Assembly (NCBI GenBank): GCA_036794825.1
Contig: DAIRGA010000021.1
Span: 30,239-94,238 of the forward strand
Direction of reading: 5' to 3'
Origin: RZYY01 sp036794825
GTDB taxonomy: Bacteria > Bacteroidota > Bacteroidia > Bacteroidales > 4484-276
Length of the DNA: 64,000 bases
Positions 54,093 to 63,750 of the stretch are shown one piece after another (the first letter of the stretch is position 1; the number at the start of each line of letters is the position of its first letter). A model generated the notes under the pieces. That model had not been told where the DNA came from. It ran no database searches and worked only from the letters and a program-made list of their open reading frames with translations. The position numbers were made by a program, and so were the translations under genes.

Positions 54093-55212
54093 CAATCACC
54101 TGCATATCGTCTCTTTCGATATTCCTTATCCGCCCAACTACGGTGGGGTGATTGACGTATATTATAAATTGATAGCGCTGAGCAGGGCCGGAATTAAAAT
54201 TCACCTCCACTGCTACGAGTATGGCCGAAACCATGCACCGGAACTGAACCAATGGTGCGAGGAAGTACATTATTATCCTCGCCGTACCGGCGTTTGGTCG
54301 TCGCTCGGGAAACGACCATATATAGTTCAAAGTCGCAGGTCGGAACATCTGATTGCGAGGTTGGCCAAAGACAACTATCCGATCCTGTTTGAGGGGCTTC
54401 ATTCGTGTTATTTTATTGAAGATGAGAGGCTTAATGGACGCAGAAAGATCTACCGCGAAAGCAACATCGAGCACCATTACTATTACCACCTTTTCAAAGC
54501 CGAGCGCAATCTTTTCAGGAAATTCTACTTTATCTCCGCCAGTTTAAAGCTGCTTTTGTATCAGAAAATCCTGAAACATGCCACCCTGATGCTGGTGGTT
54601 TCGCAAAGTGATACCGCTTACCTTCAGCACCGTTTCAAAAGCCAGAGAGTGGTTTATCTCCCGAGTTTTCACCCAAACGAAGAATTTTCGGTGATGCCGG
54701 GCCGGGGTGATTATGCATTGTATCATGGAAATCTGTCGGTAACGGAGAACTACAAGGCAGCCAGGTATTTAATTACCAAAGTTTTTGCCGGATCTAACCA
54801 CAAATTGATAATTGCCGGGCTGGATCCTCCCGAATCACTCGTCAGACTGATTGAAGAATACCCGAACATCGAACTGGTGTCAAACCCTGACGATGAAACG
54901 CTTTTCGGGCTGATTCGAAATGCACATGCCAATGTTTTGGTTACTTTCCAGCCAACGGGTTTAAAGCTGAAACTCCTCAACACCTTGTACCAGGGACGTT
55001 ACAGCGTGGTGAATCCGGACATGGTTGCAGGAACAGGTCTCGAATCACTGTGCAGGATAGCATCGGATGCTAAAGGATTGAAAGAGGCGATTGAAGATGT
55101 TTTCGACCACGATTTTGACATTCACGAAGTTGAAAACCGCCGCAATATACTCACTGGAATTTACTCCAATAAAGTTAAAGCAGATCAATTGATACAGCTT
55201 GTTTTTGGCTGA
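54085..55212 (+). CDS. Glycosyltransferase (GT-B, family 1-like)
   Basis: 375 residues. It starts HLHIVSFDIPYPPNYGGVID, the glycine-rich N-terminal motif of GT-B enzymes. The middle contains YRESNIEHHYYYHLF, the C-terminal lobe has ALYHGNLSVTENYKAARYL, KLIIAGLDPPESLVRLI, and an acidic-loop equivalent, TGLKLKLLNTLYQGRY. It overlaps the preceding glycosyltransferase by 8 bp. The pair probably acts in one cell-surface or lipid-linked sugar assembly step. No flippase or polymerase genes are adjacent. Confidence 0.87.
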   Translation: MPDNHLHIVSFDIPYPPNYGGVIDVYYKLIALSRAGIKIHLHCYEYGRNHAPELNQWCEEVHYYPRRTGVWSSLGKRPYIVQSRRSEHLIARLAKDNYPILFEGLHSCYFIEDERLNGRRKIYRESNIEHHYYYHLFKAERNLFRKFYFISASLKLLLYQKILKHATLMLVVSQSDTAYLQHRFKSQRVVYLPSFHPNEEFSVMPGRGDYALYHGNLSVTENYKAARYLITKVFAGSNHKLIIAGLDPPESLVRLIEEYPNIELVSNPDDETLFGLIRNAHANVLVTFQPTGLKLKLLNTLYQGRYSVVNPDMVAGTGLESLCRIASDAKGLKEAIEDVFDHDFDIHEVENRRNILTGIYSNKVKADQLIQLVFG

Positions 55213-55275
55213 TGTTGACTGGTGTAGATTTTCGGTGAAAATTGATTTTCTGCCTTCTTCTATGGCGACCAAATT

Positions 55276-58056
55276 TTACTCCACCATCAACTTTAATGTT
55301 TCCTGTTTATCGCCTGAAATAAAACGGGCCAAATAGATTCCGGAACTCACATTTCCTGCCGGATTCCATTCTATTATAGGGTTTGACGGGTCAACCGTCT
55401 GATGCAATTCAGCAACCAGGTTGCCGGTTACATCGTAGATCATCACTGCAACTTCTTCCTGCTTATCAAGGTTAAAAGTAAAGTTGAAATTGCCATTGGA
55501 TGGATTTGGGTAAACCTGAAAGTACTTTCCTGGCAAATATCCTTGTTCATCTATCGAAGTGTTGAGCCATTCGGGCTTCTCGATCTTCACGGAGGAGAAA
55601 AGCCGGTATTCGCCCGGCTGAAGGCTTACGGTGATATTGGCATTGGGCACTGCCAGCTCGGACTGGCTGTAAAATTCATACCATGTGCCAAAGCCTGGCC
55701 AGCCCGGTGTGACGGTGGTTGCTGAGGTTCCGAAATTTCCAACTACCACCACATTCATCGAAGCGTGTTTTAAGATGATTGATTTGTTAGCGCCGGCAAG
55801 ATTCAAAGTAAAGTCTGTGGTTCTGAAAACATGGTAATTTTTCTTCAGGTCAATCAGAGCAGCGTAAACATTGAAAAGATATTCGCGGCGCCATTCGTCC
55901 AGATAAAACCAGCGGATGGGTTTCGGACCGGTTCTGCCATTAAATTCAATGGTAACGTCGTATCCGTATTCGCCAAATTGCCAGATCATTTTCGGGCCGG
56001 GAATCGTAAAGAAGAAGTTGGCAGCAAGCTCCATACGCTGCAGCGCAGTAGCTGTGTCTTTTGTGTTGTAACCTGATACCGAGCTGCCGTACATATAGTT
56101 TTTGTACAAAAGCCGCTCTTCATCGTGGCTCTCCATGTATCCCATAACATGTGGATCGGCCCAGCCGCGCTTTTTGTACGAAATCCAGGAGAAATCAGAA
56201 TTGGTTCCACTGTTGTAGCCCATGGTGGCTTCGTTGTAGTTGTGGTTCAGGTTGCCCCAGAGCATCATGCCCATATTGGAAAGTACGGTTTCTTCAGAAT
56301 TGTCGGCAAAATGCTCGAGGATTATGTAAGCATTGGGTTTGGTTTGCCTTATGGATGCAGAGTAGTCATCCCAGATGTTGATCCTCGTCTGGTCGTATTG
56401 TCCCCATGCACCTGTGTTGCCCAGTGTGTTTTTTTGGGTAAACCCTTTCGAGAGGTCAAAACGGAATCCGTCTACCTTAAATTCGGTGAGCCAGAAATCG
56501 TTGACGCGCTTGGAGAAGGCTCTTGTAGCCGGGCTTTCGTGGTTGAAGTCGTAGCCCACATTAAAGTCATGTTTCGCCACCGGGTTGTAGAACGGACTGT
56601 TGGCGGCAGGGCGATTGTTGGCTTTGTCCCAGTAAAGCATCACATAAGGTGATGTTCCGAAGGAATGATTCAGCACCATATCAATCACTACAGCGATTCC
56701 GTTGGCGTGACATTCGTCAATAAAGGCTTTCAACGTGTTTTTCGGGCCGTAATATTTATCCACGGCAAAGTAATAGTTCGGGTTGTAGCCCCAGGAGATG
56801 TTACCTTCAAATTCGTTCACCGGCATCAGCTCTATTACATTTACTCCCAGTCTTTTAAAGTATCCGATCGTGTCTATCAGGCTTTGGAAAGTGTGAAGCG
56901 CTGTAAAATCCCGCACCAGCAACTCATACACTACCATGTCCTCCACGGCAGGTGGTGTAAAGTTGGTAACCTGCCATTGGTATGGAACCTGCGCCGTTTG
57001 CAGCACAGTGGCTACTCCGGTGGTCATTCCGCTTGGGTAGGGGATCAGGTTGGGATAGGTGGCGTTGTTGATGTACTGGTCGTTCCAGGGGTCGCTCACT
57101 TTTTCAGCATAAGGATCGCCGATACGGATTTCTCCATCAACCTCATATTGAAAAATATACTCCTTTCCTGCCTCCAGGTTGTTGATCTGCACCCAGTAAC
57201 GGTTTTGCTCGGCAGTTTTTTTCATGTAGAAATTCTCATCGTATTGCCAATTGTTGAAATCCCCCAAAACAAACACATAACTTTTGTAAGGTGCATATAA
57301 TGAAAGGATTACTGTATTATCATCAATGTAATTGATCCCGTCAATAATGCCCGCTGGCACGGCTGCAATCTCGGGCGCCGGAATTACAAAGTAGATAAAT
57401 GAAGCGCTGGTGCTTGTTTCTTCATTTTTTGCCATAACCTCCACCGGTACGTCAGTCCAGTAACCGCTAATGTTTTCAGCCACAAGGCTGTAGTTGATGG
57501 TGATTCCTTCGATGGCCAACCTGAGTTCGCTGTTCACATACAGAAACATCGAATCAGCCTGCGGACTGGAGGCAATCACCGGGATGGTTTCATTTTCTAC
57601 CATCATTACCCTGTCCTTGTCGGGCGAACTAATAATGATGCTCAGACCTCCCTCGTAAACATCCACAAACAAGTCGGCCGACTGCGTATTCCCATCGGCG
57701 CTGCGGAATACGAACGCCATTTTTCGAATGATCTTATCGGCTGGAACGCCATAAAATGCACGGATTGAGGGTGTTATGTTAAGCGTGTATTTCTTGTTGC
57801 CGATGCTGGTCAGCTTGGGTTGCGTCTGATTATTTCCCCAGCTTCCGATCACATATTGCCAATTGGCATTTCCCTCGATGATAACTCCCGTGTGGGTGTA
57901 AACATCGCCGTTGTAATTGGCCAATGGCGTGCCGGTGGCATCAAAGGTGAGCAACACCTGATCCATATCGGTCGGGTATTGAGGATCGGTGGTTACCTGG
58001 TTAAAGGCAGTAAGTGTAATAAAAAGGAAAGCGAGTAACAATTTAAAACTCTTCAT
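55276..58056 (-). CDS. Secreted GH13 alpha-amylase-family enzyme with T9SS sorting domain
   Basis: 926 residues. Signal peptide (about 1-20), then N-terminal beta domains (about 25-345), the second of which resembles a CBM48/E-set (VILSLYAPYKSYVFVLGDFNNW). A GH13 barrel follows (about 375-790) with VVIDMVLNHS, nucleophile Asp534 in GFRFDLSKG, acid/base Glu581 in YIILEHFA and Asp645 in MESHDEERL, the full catalytic triad. The last 80 residues are a T9SS type A sorting domain (FQVYPNPSNGNFNF, MIYDVTGNLV, SSGIYLARFIS). It hydrolyses or transglycosylates alpha-glucans such as starch or glycogen outside the cell. The exact specificity is uncertain. Confidence 0.94.
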   Translation of the reverse strand: MKSFKLLLAFLFITLTAFNQVTTDPQYPTDMDQVLLTFDATGTPLANYNGDVYTHTGVIIEGNANWQYVIGSWGNNQTQPKLTSIGNKKYTLNITPSIRAFYGVPADKIIRKMAFVFRSADGNTQSADLFVDVYEGGLSIIISSPDKDRVMMVENETIPVIASSPQADSMFLYVNSELRLAIEGITINYSLVAENISGYWTDVPVEVMAKNEETSTSASFIYFVIPAPEIAAVPAGIIDGINYIDDNTVILSLYAPYKSYVFVLGDFNNWQYDENFYMKKTAEQNRYWVQINNLEAGKEYIFQYEVDGEIRIGDPYAEKVSDPWNDQYINNATYPNLIPYPSGMTTGVATVLQTAQVPYQWQVTNFTPPAVEDMVVYELLVRDFTALHTFQSLIDTIGYFKRLGVNVIELMPVNEFEGNISWGYNPNYYFAVDKYYGPKNTLKAFIDECHANGIAVVIDMVLNHSFGTSPYVMLYWDKANNRPAANSPFYNPVAKHDFNVGYDFNHESPATRAFSKRVNDFWLTEFKVDGFRFDLSKGFTQKNTLGNTGAWGQYDQTRINIWDDYSASIRQTKPNAYIILEHFADNSEETVLSNMGMMLWGNLNHNYNEATMGYNSGTNSDFSWISYKKRGWADPHVMGYMESHDEERLLYKNYMYGSSVSGYNTKDTATALQRMELAANFFFTIPGPKMIWQFGEYGYDVTIEFNGRTGPKPIRWFYLDEWRREYLFNVYAALIDLKKNYHVFRTTDFTLNLAGANKSIILKHASMNVVVVGNFGTSATTVTPGWPGFGTWYEFYSQSELAVPNANITVSLQPGEYRLFSSVKIEKPEWLNTSIDEQGYLPGKYFQVYPNPSNGNFNFTFNLDKQEEVAVMIYDVTGNLVAELHQTVDPSNPIIEWNPAGNVSSGIYLARFISGDKQETLKLMVE

Positions 58057-58156
58057 GGGGATAAACTTTATTAGTGATTAGAATTGGCAGCAAAGATACT
58101 GGAAATGATAAAATCTGTGAGAATTTTGATTAATGCTCAGGCAATCAATGGGATAG

Positions 58157-58873
58157 CTATTGTCTGCCTTTCAGGCTGGCAAGCGAAAGTAATACACCGA
58201 GGACAATTCCCAGCAGTGCGGCAAAGAGGATCCTCATTTCTGCCGGCAGCAGAAAGGTGATGGTGTGCGCCGGGTACCAGAACAGCGGAATGGTTTTTTT
58301 GAACACGAAATTCCATTGTACATCCCAGTTCATGTTTTTGATGATTTTTCCAAATGGAATTGGCGTGAAAAGTCCTCTCAATGTGCCGCCATTATAAAGG
58401 ATGTGGGAATCAGTAATTTTATGAAATGTCATGAATACCGGCGCAAAAAACGTATTCATCGTAATACTTACCGCGGCTGCTGTTAAGAGTTGCAGCCATG
58501 AAAAGGTCTCGAAGAAGTTCTGGTTCAGGATTTCGGATGGCTTCAATCCTCTATAATCCACGCCCATTGCAGCCAGCATCGCCGGCGCTCCTTCGCCAAA
58601 GATGACAAATGCCATTTTGATGGCGATTCCCAGAAAACCCCATACCAAAGCTCTCGGCAAAATCCCAAAACCCGGCTGATTGTAGCTTCCGGTTCTTATG
58701 CGAAGGCCAATCACCTCGCCGGTAGTGGAGAGCAGTGCAAACTTGAAAAAGCTGATCCAGAAGGGATGTTCCAGGTTGAATTGATTGTAAAATTCATACA
58801 CCGGATCAAGCAGCACAAAGGGCAAAACGAAGAGGATGACGCCGGCCAGAAAATAGAAATCCTGCTTTTTCAT
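58157..58873 (-). CDS. Mpv17/PMP22-like membrane protein
   Basis: 238 residues from the ATG at 58873 (MKKQDFYFLAGVILFVLPF). The frame opens eight codons earlier. There are four to five hydrophobic segments. The C-terminal block NFVFKKTIPLFWYPAHTITFLLPAEMRILFAALLGIVLG (in parts) resembles the Mpv17/PMP22 signature (W-x-P-x2-h-x2-F-x-h-P-x3-R). Bacterial members are poorly studied. The function is unknown. It is independent of its neighbours, with about 100 bp on each side. Confidence 0.65.
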   Translation of the reverse strand: MKKQDFYFLAGVILFVLPFVLLDPVYEFYNQFNLEHPFWISFFKFALLSTTGEVIGLRIRTGSYNQPGFGILPRALVWGFLGIAIKMAFVIFGEGAPAMLAAMGVDYRGLKPSEILNQNFFETFSWLQLLTAAAVSITMNTFFAPVFMTFHKITDSHILYNGGTLRGLFTPIPFGKIIKNMNWDVQWNFVFKKTIPLFWYPAHTITFLLPAEMRILFAALLGIVLGVLLSLASLKGRQ

Positions 58874-58950
58874 GGACTTGATTTGAATTTTCTGCAAACA
58901 TACCCCTTTCGTTAGTTTCAGGAGATTTTTTCCAATTGGGGATGATAAAA

Positions 58951-58980
58951 TTTGTCCGGATAAAAAAAGATTTACTTTTG
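58951..58980 (+). promoter_or_regulatory. Promoter of the lipoprotein-DUF5723 gene pair
   Basis: TTTG (58951-58954), 18-bp spacer, TACTTTTG (58973-58980). The leader to the ATG at 59025 would be about 40 nt. Confidence 0.65.
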
Positions 58981-59024
58981 TTCCTACTAATGTGTTAAAC
59001 GCATCTAATTATAATTATAAGTTT

Positions 59025-60689
59025 ATGAAACCCATTTTACAGTTCGGTTTTTTCAGCAGAAGTTTGTTGCTGATTGCAGCGATTTTCGTTTTCATGATGT
59101 CGTGCAACGATTTGCAGGACGATCTGGATTTCAGTAAGTTGGTCTTGCCCGGCTGGAACCCGGAATACGCCATCCCACTGGTTAATTCTGAATACGCTGT
59201 TACCGATTTTTTCTCTGACGAAAACCAGGAATTCATTAGTTTTGATGAGGATGGCCTTATCAGCCTGATTTACAACAGCAGCACCCTGTCTTCGAGCCAG
59301 GCACAGGATTTTTTCTTTCTCGATGATCGTTTTTTTAATCATGTTTTTCCTCTTTTTGTCTTCCCTTCGTCCACTGCCGACACCATCACCGGCGAGTTTT
59401 CCTATTCTTTTTATTCGCAAACCAATAACCAGCGTATTGATACGGTCATTTTCAAAGACGGCGCTTATTCCTTCAGAGGAAAGACCAACCTGAACCGCGA
59501 AAATGCCGAACTAAAACTTTCGATTCCCGAAATCATCCACCGGCAGACCAACCAGCCGCTTGGCCTTGCTTTTAATCTCAGCAACCCCGGCGGACAACAG
59601 GAGTGGGTGAATTTTGAAACTTCGGTAAACCTGGCGGGGTATAAACTGATTATTAATCCGGAGCTATCGGGTGGCGCCAACCGCATCAGGGTGCTTAGTC
59701 AGCTTATTCTGCAACCTGATGCAAACCCGAATCTCTCACCTTATGAATTGGAAATCAGCGGGGATATGCTAAATATGAAATATTCCGATTTTTACGGCTA
59801 CATGGGCTACTACGATTTCCAGTTTATTGATACTGTGAAAATTGATGTTTTTCGCAAGTCCATCGGTGGATCGGTAGGAGTGGGTCCGCAGGCGCTGACG
59901 TTCATTGTGGAGACGTTCAATGAAGTGGGAGTTCCCATATCCTTTGCCGCCCAAACGCTGCAGGCTTACAGCCCTTTTACGCCTCCTTACTACGAGGATA
60001 TTTATCTGTTCGGGCCGGGCATTCCCAATGAATTCGACATACTATCACCCACACCCCAGCAACTTGGGCAATCGGTTCCAACTGTCCTTGATTTCGGGCA
60101 GACCAATTTTCCTGAGGTCTTTCTTAGCCTTGCACCACGGGAGTTTTATTACGATTTCACTGCTTTGCTCAATCCCGGCGGCGATTCCACAGCGCAAAAT
60201 GTCGTGCAGGATACCAGTAAACTCAGATTCAGAACTTCGCTTGAATTCAAACTCTTTGTGGAGATCGACCACCTGGTTATCCAGGATACACTTGATTTCA
60301 ACCTTTCTGCTTCAACCATTGACGAAATTGACTACCTGACCTGCCGAATCAATACCGAGAACGGATTCCCTTTCGATGCCAGCGTGCAGATCTATTTCAC
60401 CGATGTTGATTACAACGTACTCGACTCGCTGATCTATGACGACGACAGCCGGATTATTGCAGGCGGAGAAGTAGGACTGCCGCCAATGCTCAGGGTTACA
60501 AAGCCTTCGACAAAAATGACGGATATTACCATGACCAACGACAGGCTCAGGAAAATCATCACTGCTGAAAAACTGCTTATCAGAGCAGGGCTTTCGACTA
60601 CAAACAACAACCTGGCGAAAGTTTACAGCGACTATTCTTTGAGAGTTAAGGTTGGAGCCAAAACCGGAATCAATTTAGAGACTAACTGA
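59025..60689 (+). CDS. Large Bacteroidota lipoprotein of unknown function
   Basis: 554 residues from the ATG at 59025 (MKPILQFGFFSRS). The frame opens at 58992, but those 11 residues precede a normal signal peptide. The lipobox is FMMSC (Cys at about 27), followed by NDLQDDLD, an acidic stretch that may direct it to the surface. The rest is beta-rich with no catalytic motif I recognise. It contains WNPEYAIPLVNSEYAVTDFF near the start, as in other lipoproteins paired with outer-membrane barrels. The next gene, 15 bp downstream, is a DUF5723 barrel, so the two probably form an outer-membrane pair. Confidence 0.8.
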   Translation: MKPILQFGFFSRSLLLIAAIFVFMMSCNDLQDDLDFSKLVLPGWNPEYAIPLVNSEYAVTDFFSDENQEFISFDEDGLISLIYNSSTLSSSQAQDFFFLDDRFFNHVFPLFVFPSSTADTITGEFSYSFYSQTNNQRIDTVIFKDGAYSFRGKTNLNRENAELKLSIPEIIHRQTNQPLGLAFNLSNPGGQQEWVNFETSVNLAGYKLIINPELSGGANRIRVLSQLILQPDANPNLSPYELEISGDMLNMKYSDFYGYMGYYDFQFIDTVKIDVFRKSIGGSVGVGPQALTFIVETFNEVGVPISFAAQTLQAYSPFTPPYYEDIYLFGPGIPNEFDILSPTPQQLGQSVPTVLDFGQTNFPEVFLSLAPREFYYDFTALLNPGGDSTAQNVVQDTSKLRFRTSLEFKLFVEIDHLVIQDTLDFNLSASTIDEIDYLTCRINTENGFPFDASVQIYFTDVDYNVLDSLIYDDDSRIIAGGEVGLPPMLRVTKPSTKMTDITMTNDRLRKIITAEKLLIRAGLSTTNNNLAKVYSDYSLRVKVGAKTGINLETN

Positions 60690-60704
60690 TAAATCTGTAA
60701 AGCC

Positions 60705-62090
60705 ATGAAAATCATAAATATATCTAAAGGCGTTGTATTTGTTCTGTTGTTGATTTTGTTCCAGCAGTTGAATGCACAAAACGAACGGTCATTGTTCTTT
60801 CTACCTGGCATTCCGCAGGAAAAATATATGAATCCGGCCGCATTCCCCGAGAACAAATTTTATATCGGCATCCCGATCTTATCCTCGATGAAGGTCGGGT
60901 TGGAAAACACTTTTACTTATGAGGATTTTTTTACTCCTGTTGGCGATTCCATTTACTTCGACAGGGATCATTTTATTGACAATCTTAATCCCGAAACGAG
61001 CCTGAATATGGATATGCTTGTCGAGTATTTCTCCGCCGGATTCAGGCTGAATGATAACTATTTTACCTTCAGAATTGCTGATAACGGTAATGTGAATGCC
61101 ACGTTCACCAAGGAAACGCTGCTCTTTTTCCTTTATGGGAACGGAAGCGACCAGTACCTGGGAAAAGAGGTCAACCTTGGCGGTAATGGTATCAATTTCA
61201 GCTTCTTCCGTGAGTATGCGCTGGGTTATTCCAGAAAGATCAATCCAAAACTTAACGTGGGAATGAATATGAAATACCTCCAGGGAATTGCCAATGTCTC
61301 TACCAACGATCTCTCTGTCAGCCTTTTCACCGATTCTGTTGATTACACCATCAAGCTGAAATCGAACATCGAAATCAATACCTCCTTGCCCGGTGAGAAC
61401 GGGGGTATCGAAAGTGCTGATTTCATGCCAAGCAGTGATAACCCGGGGTTTGCATTCGACTTTGGCGCTGAATATCAGTTTAATGAGAAATTATCTGCCG
61501 CCCTCGGTGTCACCAACATTGGTTTTATAAACTGGAATGCAAATCCGAAAAACTATCGCTCATCTCATCCTGATGAAGAGTTTGTTTATGAAGGTTTTGA
61601 GCTGGAAGAGTATTTTGAGGATAATGCCTTCAACAGCGGCGCATTGAACAATGCGCTGGACTCGATTGCCGATGAGATTGGTGTAGTGGAAACCGCTGAG
61701 GGATACCGCACTGCGGTGCCATCGTGGCTTAATATAAACGCAAATTACAGGTTTACACCTTCTCACCAGGCTGGCATTCTTTTTCAAAACCGGTTTTTAC
61801 AAAATCAGAACTGGAGTACACTAACCCTCGCATATACTTACTCCCTGAAGGATAAGCTTCACGCCATGGTTTCCAACACTTTTTCCAGAAGCTCGGCAAT
61901 AGCGCCAAGTTTTGGAGTGGGAACCAATTTGGGACCGATGCAGATCTTTATCATCAACGAAAATTTCGTGGCCCCGTTCTCTTATCGCAAAGCTACGTTT
62001 TATTCCCTCCATTTAACTATTAACCTGGTTTTCAGGGATAAAGTAAAACTGGCTCCTGAGGAGACAACCACACCGGCGTTGGAAAATTAG
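60705..62090 (+). CDS. DUF5723 outer-membrane barrel protein
   Basis: 461 residues. Signal peptide (about 1-24, ending LNAQ). The family features are a start around FFLPGIPQEKYMNPAAFPENKFYIGIP (in parts), repeated amphipathic strands with aromatic ends (YALGYSRKINPKLNVGMNMKYL, SAALGVTNIGFINW) and a C-terminal strand series. It is predicted to sit in the outer membrane. Function unknown. It is co-transcribed with the lipoprotein gene 15 bp upstream. Confidence 0.85.
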   Translation: MKIINISKGVVFVLLLILFQQLNAQNERSLFFLPGIPQEKYMNPAAFPENKFYIGIPILSSMKVGLENTFTYEDFFTPVGDSIYFDRDHFIDNLNPETSLNMDMLVEYFSAGFRLNDNYFTFRIADNGNVNATFTKETLLFFLYGNGSDQYLGKEVNLGGNGINFSFFREYALGYSRKINPKLNVGMNMKYLQGIANVSTNDLSVSLFTDSVDYTIKLKSNIEINTSLPGENGGIESADFMPSSDNPGFAFDFGAEYQFNEKLSAALGVTNIGFINWNANPKNYRSSHPDEEFVYEGFELEEYFEDNAFNSGALNNALDSIADEIGVVETAEGYRTAVPSWLNINANYRFTPSHQAGILFQNRFLQNQNWSTLTLAYTYSLKDKLHAMVSNTFSRSSAIAPSFGVGTNLGPMQIFIINENFVAPFSYRKATFYSLHLTINLVFRDKVKLAPEETTTPALEN

Positions 62091-62127
62091 ATTGTTTACC
62101 CAGATATGCACCCTTTATGAAAGCCTG

Positions 62128-62221
62128 ACCACAATAGGCACAGTAGCTCACATTAGTTTATTGGTTTTTGGGTTGAGTCAATTTTTCATTTCCTATTGTG
62201 CCCTATTGCGCCTATTGTGGT
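62128..62221. repeat. CACAATAGG-type inverted repeat pair
   Basis: ACCACAATAGGCACAGTAG (62128-62146) faces an inverted, longer copy at 62192-62221 (complement reads ACCACAATAGGCGCAATAGG, then GCACAATAGG). The unit CACAATAGG repeats inside. A related copy lies at 63687-63717 on the other side of the next gene. Confidence 0.75.
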
Positions 62222-62267
62222 GAAAAATAAGTAATACCGGCTTCCGCATCAGGAAAATCCCGAATCT

Positions 62268-63530
62268 TTAAGTTTTCCTTTTTTTCTGCTTTGCTGCCGG
62301 AAAAAGAACGTTGTTCAAAATCAGCCTGTAGCCCGGCGAGTTGGGAAAGAGGTTGAGGTCGGTAGCCGGATCGCCAACAAGATGACGGTAATCTTCCGGA
62401 TCGTGACCCCCGTAAAATGTGAATGTTCCATGTCCATATTCACCGTGAATGTAGCGCGCTTCTCCGGCAGCCTTGTACTCACCCATTATCAGTATATTGG
62501 GTTTGATGTTGTTTATGTTGAAGGCGGTTGTTTGTCCCATAAACCCTTTGATTACCTGCATGTGGTTCTGGCACAACATGGTAGGAACAGGGTCCCATTT
62601 TGCAGAGAAATCAAACAGCGTGAAGAAGTCATTTTTCTCGGTGATGGTGCGCGGCCGGCTTTCGGTTACATCAATATCGGATATTTCGTAAATGTTAGGA
62701 TTGGTTATCAGGGTGAAGTTTGTGAAAGCCAACGTGTTGTCGAAGTTCAGTTTTAGCTGTGCGTTGGGATCCATCGGGTCGCCGTCGAACATCGCCTCAA
62801 CAATATCAACACCATCGGCGGCAAGAGCCACATCAAAGCTATCAGGCGCCGAGCACATCGAGAACATATAGCCGCCGCCTGCCACAAAATCCCTGATCTT
62901 CTTGGCCACCGCCAGTTTCATTTGCGAAACCTTATCAAACCCAAGCATCCTTGCAGTCTCTTCGTTGATCCTCACCTCCTCCTGGTACCAGGCTGCATTG
63001 CGGAACGAGCGCCAGAACCGGCCGTATTGCCCCGAAAAATCTTCGTGATGAAGGTGAAGCCAGTCGTACATCGGCAGCACACCCTCCATCACTTCCACAT
63101 CATAAATTACATCGTATGGAATTTCTGCGTAGGCCAAAACAAGTGTAACCGCATCATCCCACGGAAGCTTGTTTTTGGGCGAATAAACCGCAATCTTCGG
63201 CGCTTTGTGCAATTTGACTTCATCCATATTCTCTTCGGGATCAGAGATTTCCCTGATGATCTGAGCGGCCTGCACATCAGCAATGATCTCAAAACTCACC
63301 CCTCTGATCTTCAACTCGCGCTCCACCTCCTCATAATACCTGCTCATAAAACTCCCGCCACGGTAATTGAGCAGCCAGCTCACCTCAACCTCGCGTTCAA
63401 GCGTCCAGTAAGCAATCCCGTAAGCTTTCAGGTGATTTTTCTGCGTTCCGTCCATCGGGATCAGCAGGTAAGCGGCGTTGCTGATTAGGAAACAAAGGAG
63501 GAGGGTTATGGTGAATATTGATCTTTTCAT
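62268..63530 (-). CDS. Periplasmic protein of the Bacteroidota 'asparagine synthetase B' group (function unknown)
   Basis: 420 residues with a signal peptide (about 1-20). The conserved start YLLIPMDGTQKNHLKAYGIAYW (in parts) and LNYRGGSF match a Bacteroidota group that is commonly labelled asparagine synthetase B, but I see no glutaminase N-terminal Cys and no synthetase ATP-binding loop. The central GGGYMFSMCSAPDSFDVALAADG (in parts) looks like a class I amidotransferase-like fold. Late segments include GEYGHGTFTFYGGHDPEDYRH. The secreted location also argues against asparagine synthesis. It is flanked by related CAATAGG repeats on both sides. Confidence 0.8.
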   Translation of the reverse strand: MKRSIFTITLLLCFLISNAAYLLIPMDGTQKNHLKAYGIAYWTLEREVEVSWLLNYRGGSFMSRYYEEVERELKIRGVSFEIIADVQAAQIIREISDPEENMDEVKLHKAPKIAVYSPKNKLPWDDAVTLVLAYAEIPYDVIYDVEVMEGVLPMYDWLHLHHEDFSGQYGRFWRSFRNAAWYQEEVRINEETARMLGFDKVSQMKLAVAKKIRDFVAGGGYMFSMCSAPDSFDVALAADGVDIVEAMFDGDPMDPNAQLKLNFDNTLAFTNFTLITNPNIYEISDIDVTESRPRTITEKNDFFTLFDFSAKWDPVPTMLCQNHMQVIKGFMGQTTAFNINNIKPNILIMGEYKAAGEARYIHGEYGHGTFTFYGGHDPEDYRHLVGDPATDLNLFPNSPGYRLILNNVLFPAAKQKKRKT

Positions 63531-63686
63531 GATGGAATATGTGTCAGGATATGGCTTAATAATGATTTCCGGCTTTTTTTATTGCCCGCTGCAAAGACAA
63601 TTTTGATCATGCAGGAGTAACAATCGAATTTACTTTTGGTTGGGATTCAGGTTTGTCGTTATTGCGAATTGAGGGAAGAAATTTTT

Positions 63687-63717
63687 AACCGCAATAGGCT
63701 CAATAGGGCACAGCAGG
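63687..63717 (+). repeat. CAATAGG-type repeat, second site
   Basis: AACCGCAATAGGCTCAATAGG followed by GCACAGCAGG: the same unit as the copies at 62128-62221, in the opposite orientation to the copy at 62192-62221. Confidence 0.7.
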
Positions 63718-63750
63718 TAGCTGGAGATAATTTTTTGACCTATTGAGTTA

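Noticed and set aside
62922..63488. 188-codon plus-strand ORF over the periplasmic protein gene
   Set aside because: It lies opposite a conserved secreted protein and shows no recognisable domain.
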